Shown in pieces: positions 1 to 12,037 of a DNA stretch of 64,000 bases. Each line of letters starts with the position of its first letter. The stretch's first letter is position 1. A model generated the notes under the pieces. It was not told where the DNA came from and did not search any database. It saw only the letters and a list, made by a program, of their open reading frames with translations. The stretch is from Nematostella vectensis. Lineage: Eukaryota; Cnidaria; Anthozoa; Actiniaria; Edwardsiidae. The stretch is taken from NCBI RefSeq assembly GCF_932526225.1, contig NC_064036.1, positions 3,783,501-3,847,500 of the forward strand, written 5' to 3'. The translations under genes and the position numbers were made by a program.

Positions 1-158
1 TCTACATGTGATTTTTCATCCTACAACGACGTTGTGCTATTATGCGCGTCGAGTTTAACGTTCTTTTTTTCGCAACATAGTCGCGAGATCGGTGCGCGCC
101 TTCAATCCGGAAATCAATCTTTGTAGAGGGGATATAGTGGATATCCCCTCTGGTTTGC

Positions 159-509
159 TTGTGTACTTTACGGTCACGAAAACTATTCAATTTGGTTAGC
201 GGGTACTTTCTCTCCCCTTGCTGCGGATCCCTGGCTCACGGGTTTGCCCGGTATTTCTTTTCAGACTTATGCGCGCTCATAGCCACGCGTCGCCTCGCAG
301 CCCTGCTTTCGCTCTCCGCAACGAGGCCGGACGTTCGTACCCGCTTTACCACAACTTACTTTGTGACTGAGTTGCGGCGCCGTCTAGCAGAGGCCGGAAT
401 TCCGGACGCTTATTCTTACCGCGGTCATTCTTTTCGACGTGGTGCTACCACTTGGGCCTTTCAGTTAGGGATACCCGGCGAATTTATTCAGGTTTACATG
501 TACTCCTAG
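159..509 (+). pseudogene. Tyrosine recombinase C-terminal fragment (DIRS/Crypton-type retroelement remnant)
   Basis: The last about 90 codons resemble the C-terminal catalytic half of an eukaryotic tyrosine recombinase. The motif HSFRRGATTWAF is the H-x-x-R box, preceded by an alpha-helical ELRRRLAEAGI segment and followed by GIPGEFIQVY. Family knowledge: recombinases of DIRS/PAT/Crypton elements cut and rejoin element DNA through a Tyr that lies shortly after this box. The reading frame stops right after QVY, before the expected catalytic Tyr, so the fragment cannot be active. The stop falls where a direct repeat begins (497), which suggests the coding region ends at the element terminus or was truncated by rearrangement. 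No reverse transcriptase is visible in the window. Confidence 0.6.
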
Positions 510-1070
510 TTTTTGTTTTTAGTGATATGTTGTAAGCTTTTCTCGGAGCAACTGCAGAATACCCGTCCACAAAGAGTTAACAATGAGACTTCACACCTCG
601 ATTTCTATAGAACGAGTCAGTAAGGAAAATGCAAATAAGTGGACGGGTATTCTGCAGTTTAGCCCTTTTCTCAATAAACTTCTCATTGTGCCAAACACTC
701 GCTGTATTCTTTATTTTACAATTTGCGATAATTGGGCTATTTTGATACCTCATTAATATATTTAATTCGCACTTTCCTTATTGGTATTGAGGCTGGTACG
801 GTACCTGGTACGTATAGGATGCAAGAGATCAGAATCATCTAGTTAGAGCACTCGTGCGGTCATAAGTTAGGATGTTTTAGTAATCCTATTGTACACAGTT
901 TTGTTAAGTACTTTCTTTCCCACCCTCCCACCCAATTGGTGGGCTGAGAAGTTTATTTTAGTATCATGTACTCCTAGTTTTTGTTTTTAGTGATATGTTG
1001 TAAGCTTTTCTCAATAAACTTCTCATTGTGCCAAACACTGTATTCTTTATTTTACAATGTGCGAGAATTT
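497..1070. repeat. Direct repeat pair at the end of the recombinase element
   Basis: Bases 497-544 plus 673-730 match 965-1068 closely (same ATGTACTCCTAGTTTTTG start and the same AATAAACTTCTCATTGTGCC middle). The first copy is interrupted by the MITE at 545-664. Split direct repeats next to a tyrosine-recombinase gene are a known DIRS/PAT hallmark; that assignment here is an inference. Confidence 0.6.
545..664. mobile_element. 120-bp MITE with 8-bp target site duplication
   Basis: Perfect inverted repeats lie at 550-570 and 639-659 (core CTGCAGAATACCCGTCCAC). The element is flanked on both sides by CTTTTCTC (537-544 and 665-672). The empty site survives in the sister repeat near 1003, where CTTTTCTC occurs once and is followed directly by AATAAACTT. 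An 8-bp duplication fits hAT or P superfamilies. There is no coding capacity. Confidence 0.9.
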
Positions 1071-2460
1071 CTCATGAATATTTCATGTTTCAATATTATG
1101 GAAAATCGAGTAATAAAACCACACAAATGATGCCACTACTATTGTGCACAGCTTTTAATAATTATTAATAATTAATTATTAATAATTTCATTACTTGTTA
1201 ACGTCTTTACTGGCAAAATTGGAGAACACCTTTAACTTTACTTGTTTTGTGTCAGTTTGAGGATAATTACGAGGTGACAGTCATTATGGTAATTCATTCT
1301 TTTGTTACATACGCAATTTGAAATTCATCTCGTCAAGGTCCAGAGGGCCGGAAATAGCGCCTCCCAAGTCATAACACATAAACTATAAATGAAACAAACC
1401 AACAATAAGTTGGTAATTTGCTCTAAAAAAGAAAAAAGGAAAGAAAGTAAAAAAAACACTTGTTTAATCATTTAGACATTCTGAAGACGTGCATAGGACT
1501 ACTAGCAAGAGAAAAACATTCGAACATCTTTGCAGATCTAAAGCTTTTGCGCTATGGGTGAATGGTTTCCCCTAAGGAGAGCCTGCAATCGTCGGATGCC
1601 GTTCAGCATCTGCAAGCATGGTCATACATAATAGTCCCTTGTTATTATTACACGCATTGAATTCCACAACACCAAGTCTATTCTCAGGTCCTCATTTGGA
1701 TCTCGCTGTCTGCATTCCAAGCAAGAAGCTTCCACACCTCTACATGCTTTTGGGCTGAGCCTTGCGCTTACACAGCGTGCGTTTTACTACGTCCTTGGAT
1801 CGCACAGCGAAGGAAAAGGAAAAAACTTCTCAACCAAGGCAACTCGCCTGCAATTGCCTCAGGTCGACTATCCGCAGAACTTGAAAACCATAGGAAGAAG
1901 TAACGCTACTCTTTTTCTCTGACAAGAACACTACTCAGGTATGAGAATCGCGATTGAGGTGATTAACAAAAAAAATACTTATAATATTAGTCTCACCTAG
2001 GAATTCAAGTAGATTTTAATTGAAAGTATTGAAGCGCAAACCCACGGGAGGGCTAGAGTAGCATTCTACATATTGATCAGTTTCTTTTAAATTAAGCTTA
2101 TGGGTTGAAAGTGGCGGTTTTGCAGTCGCTACTAAGAAATAGTTGGATGATTAGCATTTAATTGCCGAGTTGTTCCGGCACCATGATCATAAGACTATTA
2201 GTGACTAAACTACACTAAAGACTAAAATTACAACTATCATACTTGCCAACCATGAAAGCTCAAAAACCGTGAGATTGTGTTTCAAATACAAGAACTATCG
2301 CAGTTCATCGCGCAGAACCTAGTGTCATTTGCCCGATCACTAAGCATATACTTAATTGACGCTCTAACTCTAAGTTGCATAAATTACCGAACATCATTTA
2401 CAGAGAATCAGGCCGAAACGAGCAAACCTACCACTCATATTCGAAAAACATAAGACTTAC
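1071..2460. other. Non-coding AT-rich interval
   Basis: No supported gene. There is a palindromic AT block near 1155-1195 (repeated TTAATAATTA). The stretch 1690-1900 is richer in GC but has no open frame worth calling. Confidence 0.5.
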
Positions 2461-2720
2461 TATGTTACATTGAAATCGGGAAATCACGTTTCATGATAAA
2501 TTGACGACAAGGATAGATCTTTACTCGGAAATCATGATTGACGATTTTTAAAATGCATAGATCATGATTCATGATCACGATTTACGCTGATCAAATTTTG
2601 CCTTTCCAAATCACGGCGAAGATAGCAATCACGGATCACGGTTCTCAATTTGTCCTTTTCACGATTCACGATAAAAAAAGGCCGTTCACGGATCACAAAA
2701 ATAACTCTTACCGCCCCTGA
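2460..2720. repeat. Degenerate ATCACG/TTCACG motif cluster
   Basis: Many imperfect copies of ATCACG and CATGAT occur, for example at 2566-2600, 2625-2645 and 2660-2700. They look like a decayed simple or short-tandem repeat with no reading frame of interest. Confidence 0.45.
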
Positions 2721-2739
2721 TGTTAGAAAATTACAATCA

Positions 2740-2890
2740 ATTACCTGATCACTAAATTCCTGTAGAATTCTTTCGCGCTCTCGTTTGTTTGTGCTGTCCG
2801 ACAGACGGAAACGTGAAAGAACAAACTTCCCGTCGCGGATAAGTGAACTGATAGAAACAAACAAGAAGAAAGCTCTGCTAGCAGAGTAAT
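2740..2890. repeat. Dispersed repeat copy, also at about 39000-39145
   Basis: The stretch with CGGATAAGTGAACTGATAGA and GAAGAAAGCTCTGCTAGCAG recurs at 39077-39141. The second copy shows inverted ends (TACCCTGCAGAGCTTTCTTC versus GAAGAAAGCTCTGC..AGGGTA), which suggests a MITE family. Short reading frames across it are by-products. From 2890 to 4170 nothing else is supported as a gene. Confidence 0.5.
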
Positions 2891-4170
2891 AAAGACAAAA
2901 AGTATTAAATACATTTGTAATTGGTAATATTTAATCTGTATTCCCCTGTACAAACTAGACAAAAATTTAGAGCCCCCCTTTGTAGGAACTTTTTTTCGGC
3001 GCCTCCCTCCCTTTTGGTGGTTAAAAATTAAAAATGGAAGGTCGAGTGCTTCACATCTGCTCGAGAATTCCCCAAACAAACACCGAGGTTTTCAAAACTT
3101 AATGAAGGCACAAAAATAATGTTTTATTTCTTTTATAAAATTATTTATAATCCTACGCAAACCCAAAATCCAAAAACAGCACTACAGCGCGCGCTCATGG
3201 CGTCATTCTAGTGCACGTCAGTGAAGGAGCAGAGCGCGACGTAACCACGGCTGGAAACTGAGCCTACACTTTTCCCGGGAGATTACAGTTACGATTTTTT
3301 GCCGGGAGATGAAGGCTAAAATCTCGCGAAAATCGGGAGGGTTAGCAAATCTGAACTATGTACCCTTGTTGAAATGTGCTTATACATAAGGAGGTAACTT
3401 AATCTCAGACATGAGGCGCCCTGTCAGGTCCAGCATCGCATGGCTACCATAGCGTTATAATTATCATAAGTATGATTGTCACTAAGGGGGTGGACAGGGT
3501 GCGGGACTTACTTTTGAGGCTATGGGTCAGACAAAACACCAAAAAAGGACAGCTCGACCTTATCTTCATATCAAACTCTTGTGTTTTTGATGTGCTTCTT
3601 TTTTCCCTCTTTCTACTAATTGCTGACGTGTTATTTCGTAGATATCAAGCAAATCATTCACACTCACCAATGCTATTTCTTGAATTAGCGTGGATAACTT
3701 TTCTGGCTAGATTTTTAAATACACATGCGATGCCATGATTTTCTGAAGGATTCAGCAGACCAAAAAACTATAATGATATAATACTATTCTCGGAAACCCT
3801 GGGGGTATTTTTCTCTAGGGTATTCTCCTCTAACGTTGAGGAAAATTCCCCTGGAAGGATTTCCAAAGATGAGGTAATGGCGCCCAGGCTCAAGGCTAAT
3901 GCAAGTTGATGACGTCATACTACTGCTCACACAAATCAAACATGTTTGCCCGACAGACGTTAACGCGTGAAACCATAGAATGGGATGTGAGATTACGTCA
4001 CAAGCGATGGTACACGCACTTTTTTTATTCATCGTCGGTACGAATTGCGGAACGCACTTTTGTTCTGTCTGTTCTGTTGGAGTAAAATTTGCTTTTTCTT
4101 TACAAATTAATACGTCAAGGAGACAACTACCTTATTGTATTTTTGTATCTGTTTTCTCAGGTACTTTACC

Positions 4171-5484
4171 ATGGGAAATACTGATTCTGCAAAAGCGAAA
4201 GAACACAGGGAATACAAAGCGGTACCCATCAACGAGAACAATCAACAAGAGAAAGCAAACGATTCTAATAAAGACAGAGAAGAGAGGGATGCTAACGATG
4301 GTACGAACAGCACATGGAGGGCGACACTCAACACCATCAACTACATGGAAGGCACGGGGTTTCTCGCCTTACCATACGCCGTGTCACGAGGGGGAATCGC
4401 CGGAGCTCTGGGGTTCATTCTTGTCCCGATCATACTCGCTTATACAGCTTACATCTCTGTTGACTGCGCTTACGAAGGAGGGAAGTACAAGGCAAAGAAA
4501 AGGGTGCGGTCAAGTTTGGCAGAGATTGGGAAGGCTGTGTGGGCGCCCGCTGAACATATTATCGATGGTCTATTTATTGTCAGTCTTTTTGACACATTGA
4601 CATCATTTAACTTAGTGTGTAGCTCACTTCTGGCAGGCTTACAGATCCCTAGTATAAGCCAGAGGTATTGGTCAGTCATTATCGGAGCCGTTGTTCTACC
4701 CTCGTTGTTTATCAAGACGTTTCGTTCGTTGGCGTGGCTTAGTCTCTTAGGGACGGCTTCGCTGTTGTTGGCGTTCATCACGGTCATCGTGTACGAATTC
4801 CGCGAATACAAATCTTGGGATTTTAGAGCTTTGCTGTTTTGGGATTTTAACGGATTTCTTTTTTCGCTCAACATTGCTTTATTTTCCAATGGTATTCATT
4901 GCGCCGTTTTAAGCATTGAGAAAAGCATGAAGCACAAGTCACAGATATGTCAACTCTTAGCTATTTCTTATACTTCAACGAGTATTATAAAAACGTTGTT
5001 TGCCGTCTTAGGTTTCCTCGCATTCAAAGCCAACACCAGCGAAGTCGTCATCTTGAATATCCCCCAAGGTACCATGCGAACCGTGGTCATCATCACAACC
5101 GTCATCAGCACTCTTTCGGGATACTCTTTGCTCTCTCACCTGCTTATAAGCATCATTGAAAGCAAAAAGATCGGAGAATTCATCGGCTCCCGTCTTTCCT
5201 CTTTCGCGTTTTTCATTATTTCACGATTTGCGGTTGTCATTATTTCATCTTTAACCGCCATTTGCATTCCCCACTTTGCACTTTGGATTTCTCTTAGTGC
5301 TTGTATTGGTGGTTATGTAACGTGTCTCTTTTTTCCTGCCGCGTTGCATCTCGGGTTGCGACTGGACCAAGGTCTGCCCACGTGGAAGCTTCTCGCTGAT
5401 TGGTTCTGCGTTTTATTTACTATGGTTGGGTCTGTGTTTGGTTTTTATTCCGCTGTTGTACCAGTTGTGCTGCAAATTTTATAA
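4171..5484 (+). CDS. Vesicular GABA/glycine-type amino-acid transporter (SLC32-like, Aa_trans family)
   Basis: A 437-residue intronless coding region. A hydrophilic, charged N-terminal tail of about 45 residues is followed by the family's first transmembrane signature (TLNTINYMEGTGFLALPYAV) and roughly ten further hydrophobic spans to the C-terminus. Family knowledge: SLC32/VIAAT proteins load GABA or glycine into synaptic vesicles by proton exchange; SLC36/38 relatives share the fold, so the substrate here is inferred. The start at 4171 is chosen because ACCATGGG is a strong context and the hydrophilic tail follows; the frame is open back to 4135. A pyrimidine-rich TTTTCTCAG ends at 4160, so an upstream non-coding exon is likely spliced on. 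AATAAA overlaps the stop region (5484-5489). A minisatellite starts about 110 bases downstream. Confidence 0.85.
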   Translation: MGNTDSAKAKEHREYKAVPINENNQQEKANDSNKDREERDANDGTNSTWRATLNTINYMEGTGFLALPYAVSRGGIAGALGFILVPIILAYTAYISVDCAYEGGKYKAKKRVRSSLAEIGKAVWAPAEHIIDGLFIVSLFDTLTSFNLVCSSLLAGLQIPSISQRYWSVIIGAVVLPSLFIKTFRSLAWLSLLGTASLLLAFITVIVYEFREYKSWDFRALLFWDFNGFLFSLNIALFSNGIHCAVLSIEKSMKHKSQICQLLAISYTSTSIIKTLFAVLGFLAFKANTSEVVILNIPQGTMRTVVIITTVISTLSGYSLLSHLLISIIESKKIGEFIGSRLSSFAFFIISRFAVVIISSLTAICIPHFALWISLSACIGGYVTCLFFPAALHLGLRLDQGLPTWKLLADWFCVLFTMVGSVFGFYSAVVPVVLQIL

Positions 5485-5589
5485 TAAAAACTTTTAAGTT
5501 AAAACACACCATGCTGCTATTTTGTTCCGAAAAATCTGGAATTTCCATGGTACAAAGACGTACATGGGCTATACGGGGACATGCCGCTG

Positions 5590-7905
5590 GACAGGGTAGG
5601 CCTTTGTTTTAGGCCTTTGTCCTAAACAGGGTATACATTTCAGGCCTCTCTGTCCTGAACAGGGTATACATTCCAGGCCTCTCTGTCCTAAACAGGGTAT
5701 ACATTTCAGGCCTCTCTGTCCTAAACAGGGTATGCATTTCAGGCCTCTCTGTCCTGAACAGGGTATACATTTCAGGCCTCTCTGTCCTGAACAGGGTATA
5801 CATTTCAGGCCTCTGTCCTGAACAGGGTATACATTTCAGGCCTCTCTGTCCTGAACAGGGTATACATTCCAGGCCTCTCTGTCCTAAACAGGGTATACAT
5901 TTCAGGCCTCTCTGTCCTAAACAGGGTATACATTTCAGGCCTCTCTGTCCTGAACAGGGTAACATTTCAGGCCTCTGTCCTAAACAGGGTATACATTTCA
6001 GGCCTCTCTGTCCTAAACAGGGTATACATTTCAGGCCTGTCCTGAACAGGGTATACATTCCAGGCCTCTCTGTCCTAAACAGGGTATACATTTCAGGCCT
6101 GTCCTGAACAGGGTATACATTCCAGGCCTCTCTGTCCTAAACAGGGTATACATTTCAGGCCTGTCCTGAACAGGGTATACATTCCAGGCCTCTGTCCTGA
6201 ACAGGGTATACATTTCAGGCCTCTGTGTCCTAAACAGGGTATACATTTCAGGCCTCTCTGTCCTTATCAGGGTATATATTTCAGGCCTTTATGTCCTGAA
6301 CAGGGTATACATTTCAAGCCTCTCTGTCCTAAACAGGGTATATATTTCAGGCCTCTCTGTCCTAAACAGGGTATATATTTCAGGCCTCTCTGTCCTAAAC
6401 AGGGTATACATTTCAGGCCTCTGTCCTGAACAGGGTATACATTTCAGGCCTCAGTGTCCTAAACAGGGTATACATTTCAGGCCTCTCTGTCCTTAACAGG
6501 GTATATAATTCAGGCCTTTGTGTCCTGAACAGGGTATACATTTCAGGCCTCTCTGTCCTGAACAGGGTATACATTTCAGGCCTCTCTGTCCTGAACAGGG
6601 TATACATTTCAGGCATCTCTGTCCTAAACAGGGTATGCATTTCAGGCCTTTCTGTCCTGAACAGGGTATACATTTCAGGCCTCCCTGTCCTGAACATGGT
6701 ATACATTTCAGGCCTCTGTCCTGAACAGGGTATACTTTTCAGGCCTCTCTGTCCTAAACAGGGTATATATTTCAGGCCTCTGTCCTGAACAGGGTATACT
6801 TTTCAGGCCTCTGTGTCCTAAACAGGGTATACATTTCAGGCCTCTCTGTCCTGAACAGGGTATACATTTCAGGCCTCTCTGTCCTAAACAGGGTATATAT
6901 TTCAGGCCTCTGTCCTGAACAGGGTATACATTTCAGGCCTCTCTGTCCTAAACAGGGTATATATTTCAGGCCTCTCTGTCCTAAACAGGGTATACATTTC
7001 AGGCCTCTCTGTCCTAAACAGGGTGTACATTTCAGGCCTCTCTGTCCTAAACAGGGTATACATTTCAGGCCTCTGTGTCCTAAACAGGGTATACATTTCA
7101 GGCCTCTCTGTCCTAAACAGGGTATACATTTCAGGCCTCACTGTCCTTAACAGGGTATACATTTCAGGCCTCTCTGTCCTAAACAGGGTATACATTTCAG
7201 GCCTCACTGTCCTTAACAGGGTATAAATTTCAGGCCTCTCTGTCCTAAACAGGGTATACATTTCAGGCCTGTCCTGAACAGGGTATACATTTCAGGCCTA
7301 TCTGTCCTGGACAGGGTATACATTTCAGGCCTGTCCTGAACAGGGTATATATTTCAGGCCTCTCTGTTCTGAACAGGGTATACATTTAAGGCCTCTCTGT
7401 CCTAAACAGGGTATACATTTCAGGCCTCTGTTCTGAACAGGGTATACATTTAAGGCCTCTCTGTCCTAAACAGGGTATACATTTCAGGCCTCTGTCCTGA
7501 ACAGGGTATACATTTCAGGCCTCTGTCCTCAACAGGATATACATTTCAGGCCTCTCTGTCCTCAACAGGGTATATATTTCAGGCCTCTCTGTCCTGAACA
7601 GGGTATACATTTCAGGCCTCTCTGTCCTCAACAGGGTATACATTTCAGGCCTCTCTGTCCTAAACAGGGTATACATTTAAGGCCTCTCTGTCCTTAACAG
7701 GGTATACATTTCAGGCCTCTCTGTCCTGAACAGGGTATACATTCCAGGCCTCTCTGTCCTGAACAGGGTATACATTTTTAGGCCTCTCTGTCCTGAACAG
7801 GGTATACATTTCAGGCCTCTCTGTCCTGAACAGGGTATACATTTCAGGTCTCTCTGTCCTGAACAGGGTATAAATTTCAGGCTTCTCTTGCCTGAACAGG
7901 GTACA
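5590..7905. repeat. 33-bp minisatellite, about 70 units
   Basis: Tandem copies of CAGGCCTCTCTGTCCTGAAC followed by AGGGTATACATTT. Full units are 33 bp. Shorter variants lack the CTCT or CTCTCT segment. Because 33 is divisible by three, long frames rich in YTLFRTERPEM (minus) or CPEQGIHFRPL (plus) appear; they are artefacts of the repeat. The array begins just past the transporter gene and ends near 7905. Confidence 0.97.
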
Positions 7906-8294
7906 TAATTGAAAATAATGCTTTCCTACTAAACAGGGTACTGATTTGGTTGCCTTGCTAATACTTTTTAACTGCTGATCCCGCCGCCGATCTGATTGCC
8001 TTGCTTGCTCTCACGTGCTAACTTTCAGGATCCAAAAATTCATGTTTGCGGATTTGATGGAACTTTTCATATTTTCGCTATAATTTACATTTTACATGCA
8101 ATTCTGTCCTTTCACTGTTCTTTTTTACAAATACAACTTTCAACTTTGCTTATTCGTAATTGAACTGTGTGTATTTTGTCTTAGAAAATTGACACTTGTC
8201 GTAAAATTTGTCATGGTTTTGAATTAGGCATGGTCAAGGATTTGGCATGGTTTTAAATATGACATGGGTTTGATTAGGCGTAAGTTTGGATTCG
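7906..8294. other. AT-rich spacer
   Basis: No gene seen. A short degenerate GGCATGGT/GACATGGG motif recurs between 8210 and 8275. Confidence 0.5.
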
Positions 8295-8454
8295 CAGGCC
8301 CGTAGCCGGAAGAACAACCCAACTCGACTGGAAGGTCCGCTCTAGTAAAGGGAAATTGAGTACCGCTGCGAGCTTGGGCAGACTACCTAAGGGGAAAATG
8401 GTCCGCTAAATTGGTAAACGAACTACGCCGGTCAAAATCCTTGCTACGGGCCTG
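8295..8454. mobile_element. MITE with CAGGCCCGTAGC ends and 5-bp duplication
   Basis: CAGGCCCGTAGC at 8295-8306 is mirrored by GCTACGGGCCTG at 8443-8454. ATTCG directly flanks both ends. A second member of the family lies at 40030-40108. From 8455 to 9020 only AT-rich DNA with short unsupported frames is seen. Confidence 0.85.
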
Positions 8455-9019
8455 ATTCGGCATGGTATGTACTCGGCATGCCCGGTGAGTTTCGTGTGTT
8501 TTTATTAAGAATTTCAAACAAAACCTAAAAACCACTAACTGTGAGCTTGGGCTCCCTGTGCTCTTATATTATGCTCTCTTGTCATTATCACATCCTAATA
8601 ACAACTGGACATGAATATAGCCAGAGAAGGATCCCAACTGATGTGTTTTTAGTGTTTAAATTAAAACATTCCAAGGAAGCTAGAATTAGGTTTTATTATA
8701 TGGATAGCAGTGTTTTACAGCATTTAAAAAAACACTCGTATTTTATATTTTATTAATATTATTTTATTATCAGGGAACATGAAAAACCTTTGTACCCGGC
8801 AAAATGTCCCGGATGTAAGCGTGCATCAAATGTCAAACAGCTTTCTCGTCCATTTCGACTCTGTTTTCGACTATTTCTTCTGTTTGAACATGGTGGTAAA
8901 AACAATAAAGGGATTTTTCGAATTTCCCGACTAGTATTCATTTACCCTGAAGAACCCCCGCGAGAACGAACCTGATCTTCTTATTATTGGATACCGGTAG
9001 AAGGATGATTTGTATCAAC

Positions 9020-9935
9020 ATCACTTCAAGAAAAGGCAAAGGCTCTGTTTTGGGCCCAGTGTTATTCCTATTGTTTATTAATGGCATTTCAACATTATAC
9101 AATCTAACCTTCGTCTATTCGCAGACGACTGTGTATTATATAGAGAGGTAGCTTCATTACAGGACTGTCAAGCTTTACAACAAGACCTCGATCGTTTATC
9201 TGTGTGGTCAAAAACTTGGCAACTTAAATTCAATGTTTCTAAATGTTATCATTTAGGAATTACTCGAAAGAAAATACCTGTTAAGTTTACTTACTCCATG
9301 GATGGAAAACGTATAACCCAAGCATCTTCTACCCCCTACTTAGGAGTAACCATCGCTGATAATCTATCATGGAACGAACACTGTGATAACATCTGCAAAA
9401 AGGCAAATTCTACCCTTGGCCTTTTGAAACGCATTCTATCTGGTTGTTCTCCTGTTCTCCTGAAGTAAAGGACTCTGCCTATAGAACACTTGTTCGTCCT
9501 AAATTAGAATATGCCACCAGTGCATGGAATCCATATACACAATGTAATATAAACAAGATTGAGATGATTCAACGACGTGCAGCAAGATTTGTTTTCAATG
9601 ATTACTCACGCTATAGTAGTGTTTCTCCTATGATCAACTCACTAGGATGGGAATCCTTGGAACAACGTAGGCAATTAAATCAAGCACATATGTTCTATAA
9701 AATCTACAATGGCCTTGTTGGTATATCTTTTCCACCCGAAGTAACACCTATCACAAGAGTCTCAAGACAACCCAACTGCGCGCCCTTCCATCAACTTGTA
9801 ACATTGAATGACACTTATAAATATTCATTTTACCCAAGAACTATAAGAACTTGGAACAGTATAAATTTATCTACAATCCCAGATTCGTTAGCTAAGTTCA
9901 AGGACAGTTTATTATTAAAAGTCCAAACCAATTAA
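9020..9935 (+). pseudogene. 5'-truncated non-LTR retrotransposon reverse transcriptase (L2/CR1-like)
   Basis: The fragment starts in the middle of the reverse transcriptase: GPVLFLLFING near 9055, then the ADDC catalytic box near 9122. It continues through the thumb (YLGVTIADNLSW, 9340-9370) to the conserved RTWNSINL end. The N-terminal endonuclease and the first RT motifs are missing, as usual for aborted target-primed insertions. The frame breaks near 9450, where TTCTCCTG is tandemly duplicated (8 bp). The 3' trailer runs to about 10420 and is AT-rich. Confidence 0.85.
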
Positions 9936-11208
9936 TAATACCTATTGATATATATATGCATGAAAAGATATATTTATTTTTATTTAACATTTACATTAAC
10001 AATTAACATATTTTTTTTTACTAGTTTCTGATCTTTAGGGTGCATGCCATGGATGCATGGAGCGGCTGCCAAACTAGCGGGAGTTGGCTCAAGGGTGAGG
10101 CAAAGATTCTTTGTTTCGCGCTTGGGTTGATTCTTGTTGGTTGGCTGTTTCATGCATTTATGGCATTCACTCTATTGATGATAATTTTAATTTCATGTAT
10201 ATATAATTAATTATTTAATTTTATCAAATATCTAATTTCAATAATTTTCAATTAATATATATTTATGCTTCATTTTCAATTTAACCTAAATTATTTTTCC
10301 GATGGCCGATAATTATTATTATTATATTTTTCTTTTGTATTTACATATTGTATTTTCTTTTTCAACTCCTACTATAGTCTTAACTGTTTTTTAGGAGTAT
10401 AACTATTAAAGATTAAAGAAATATTATGGTGACTGAAAATTCAACGTCCAACACGCTTGTCGTTTCGGCATCACATTTTTCTCTGCCTCGACTCCCAGGA
10501 TATAACTGATCTTGGGTTTCCTGTGTCTGGATTGCCGAGTGCTTCCAGTGACTTGGCTCTAGTGTAATGGCGGACAAGTTTCTACTTACAGATCTTCGTC
10601 TTTCTCGGAAAAAACTCGCCATTTTGACGGCAAAATTCCAGAATTAGCGGTAGTACAACCAGTAAGGTAATTTAATCTCGAGGTGCTTGAATAGTTTTAC
10701 TTGCAGAACATTTAATGTTTTATTCTATTCGAGTTGTCATAATTTTATCATGACACGATAAGGTTCTATTCTATCAGATAACATTCACACACAAAGGAAA
10801 CAAACAAGTATGTTACTAAAACATTGAAGTCGCTATTTCAAGGTGCTAATACCGGTAGATCACAATCAGTGTATTAAATGAATAATGTTATTTGTGATCC
10901 TTGCCAAATGGGAGGGGGATTCCTTGCATAAATAGATTGGGATAGATTTTCTGTGTGTTTTTAACAAGCAATATTATACGCAATCGAATAACATGTTCGG
11001 TATTGACAATTACAGAAGATAATGTATTGATAACCTATGAAGATATTGCAGCAGTTTACTTTTAAAAAAATGATTGAAGTGCTTGTTGTGAATTATTTGT
11101 TAAGCCATTGTAATCGTAGGGATTTATATTATGCCTGTTAAATTCAAAGCTGAGTTTCTCCCGAAAAGGTTTGCAAAAGTAAGAGTATATGGAATATATA
11201 GCTTTTTA
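9936..11208. other. Non-coding; LINE 3' trailer, then spacer
   Basis: 9936-10420 is the AT-rich LINE tail. An ATGGCGGAC start near 10568 opens only a 26-codon frame and is followed by a GTAATT donor near 10665. It could be a 5' untranslated exon of the downstream dsRNA-binding protein gene, but nothing proves it. Confidence 0.4.
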
Positions 11209-12037
11209 ATTAACACATTGACCCCTTAACCGGCCTGTACCGGCTTTGGGAAGTACCCTCAACCCAAAAAATTCATAAATGCAAACTAAACACAACAAGA
11301 TGAAGATACTCTGGCATCAGTCTAAGGGCTCAAGACACAAATAGATACCTTTGTTCTGATCCTCCAGGTTCATTTCCATGGCCTCAAAACACAATTTCCA
11401 CTCCTTGAAGGCTTGTAAAACCACGAAGATGCCTTTACGGATTGCAAAGCATTCTGGGGAGGGCCAGTCAACACTCCTCTCCCCAAAGTCAGACGTTTTT
11501 TTACCCCGAAGCCAAACAAATCAAGTCTTTTCACCCCAAAGCCAAACAAATCAATTCCAGGTCATACAGACCCAGAATAGCAGTGTAAACAATTTTGGAA
11601 TCAATTTGGTTTCAGAAAAGACAGCATTTAGGAGAGCTGTGGTGATTCATTAGAAAATTATTTTCTCATCCAGGCAAAGCCAAACAAGAAAAAAAAAACA
11701 TCATGAATCCACCTTTGCTTGCAAATATCCATAAGCAAAGCACTCAATTATGCCCCAAAAGACTTCATGATGTCCTGAGACACTCTCCTAATATGCTCAT
11801 AGCTGTATTTTTGATGAAAAATACAAGCAACCATCAACTCGTGCTGGCTTCAGCACAACGACGAGGGATTAAAAGTGGGGACCGCAAAGCACTGTTGGAA
11901 AGCTTGGATACTGCTGACTAGGTGCAGCTGTGTTTGACTTTGATGGGCTGTATAAAACTCAGAATAGGGGGGGAGGTATCTGTTTTCAGTCTGTTTTTTG
12001 TAAATTCAGCTCAATAATAGCCAGGAGTCAATGGGTT
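11209..12037. mobile_element. piggyBac-like non-autonomous element
   Basis: The ends are TTAA-CACATTGACCCC (about 11209) and GGAGTCAATGGG-TTAA (about 12037), giving TTAA duplications and about 12-bp inverted repeats. This is the piggyBac/Kolobok pattern. Two short frames inside (11378-11653 and 11703-11921) show no recognisable transposase domain. Confidence 0.6.

Noticed and set aside
3472-3738. 88-codon frame with hydrophobic middle
   Set aside because: AT-rich, weak start, no domain; could be chance.
4470-5159. Minus- and plus-strand frames inside the transporter gene
   Set aside because: Antisense and frame-shifted shadows of a clear membrane transporter.
5600-7900. Frames of 60-160 codons made of YTLFRTERPEM or CPEQGIHFRPL
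   Set aside because: They follow from the 33-bp repeat having a length divisible by three; no start context, no non-repeat domain.
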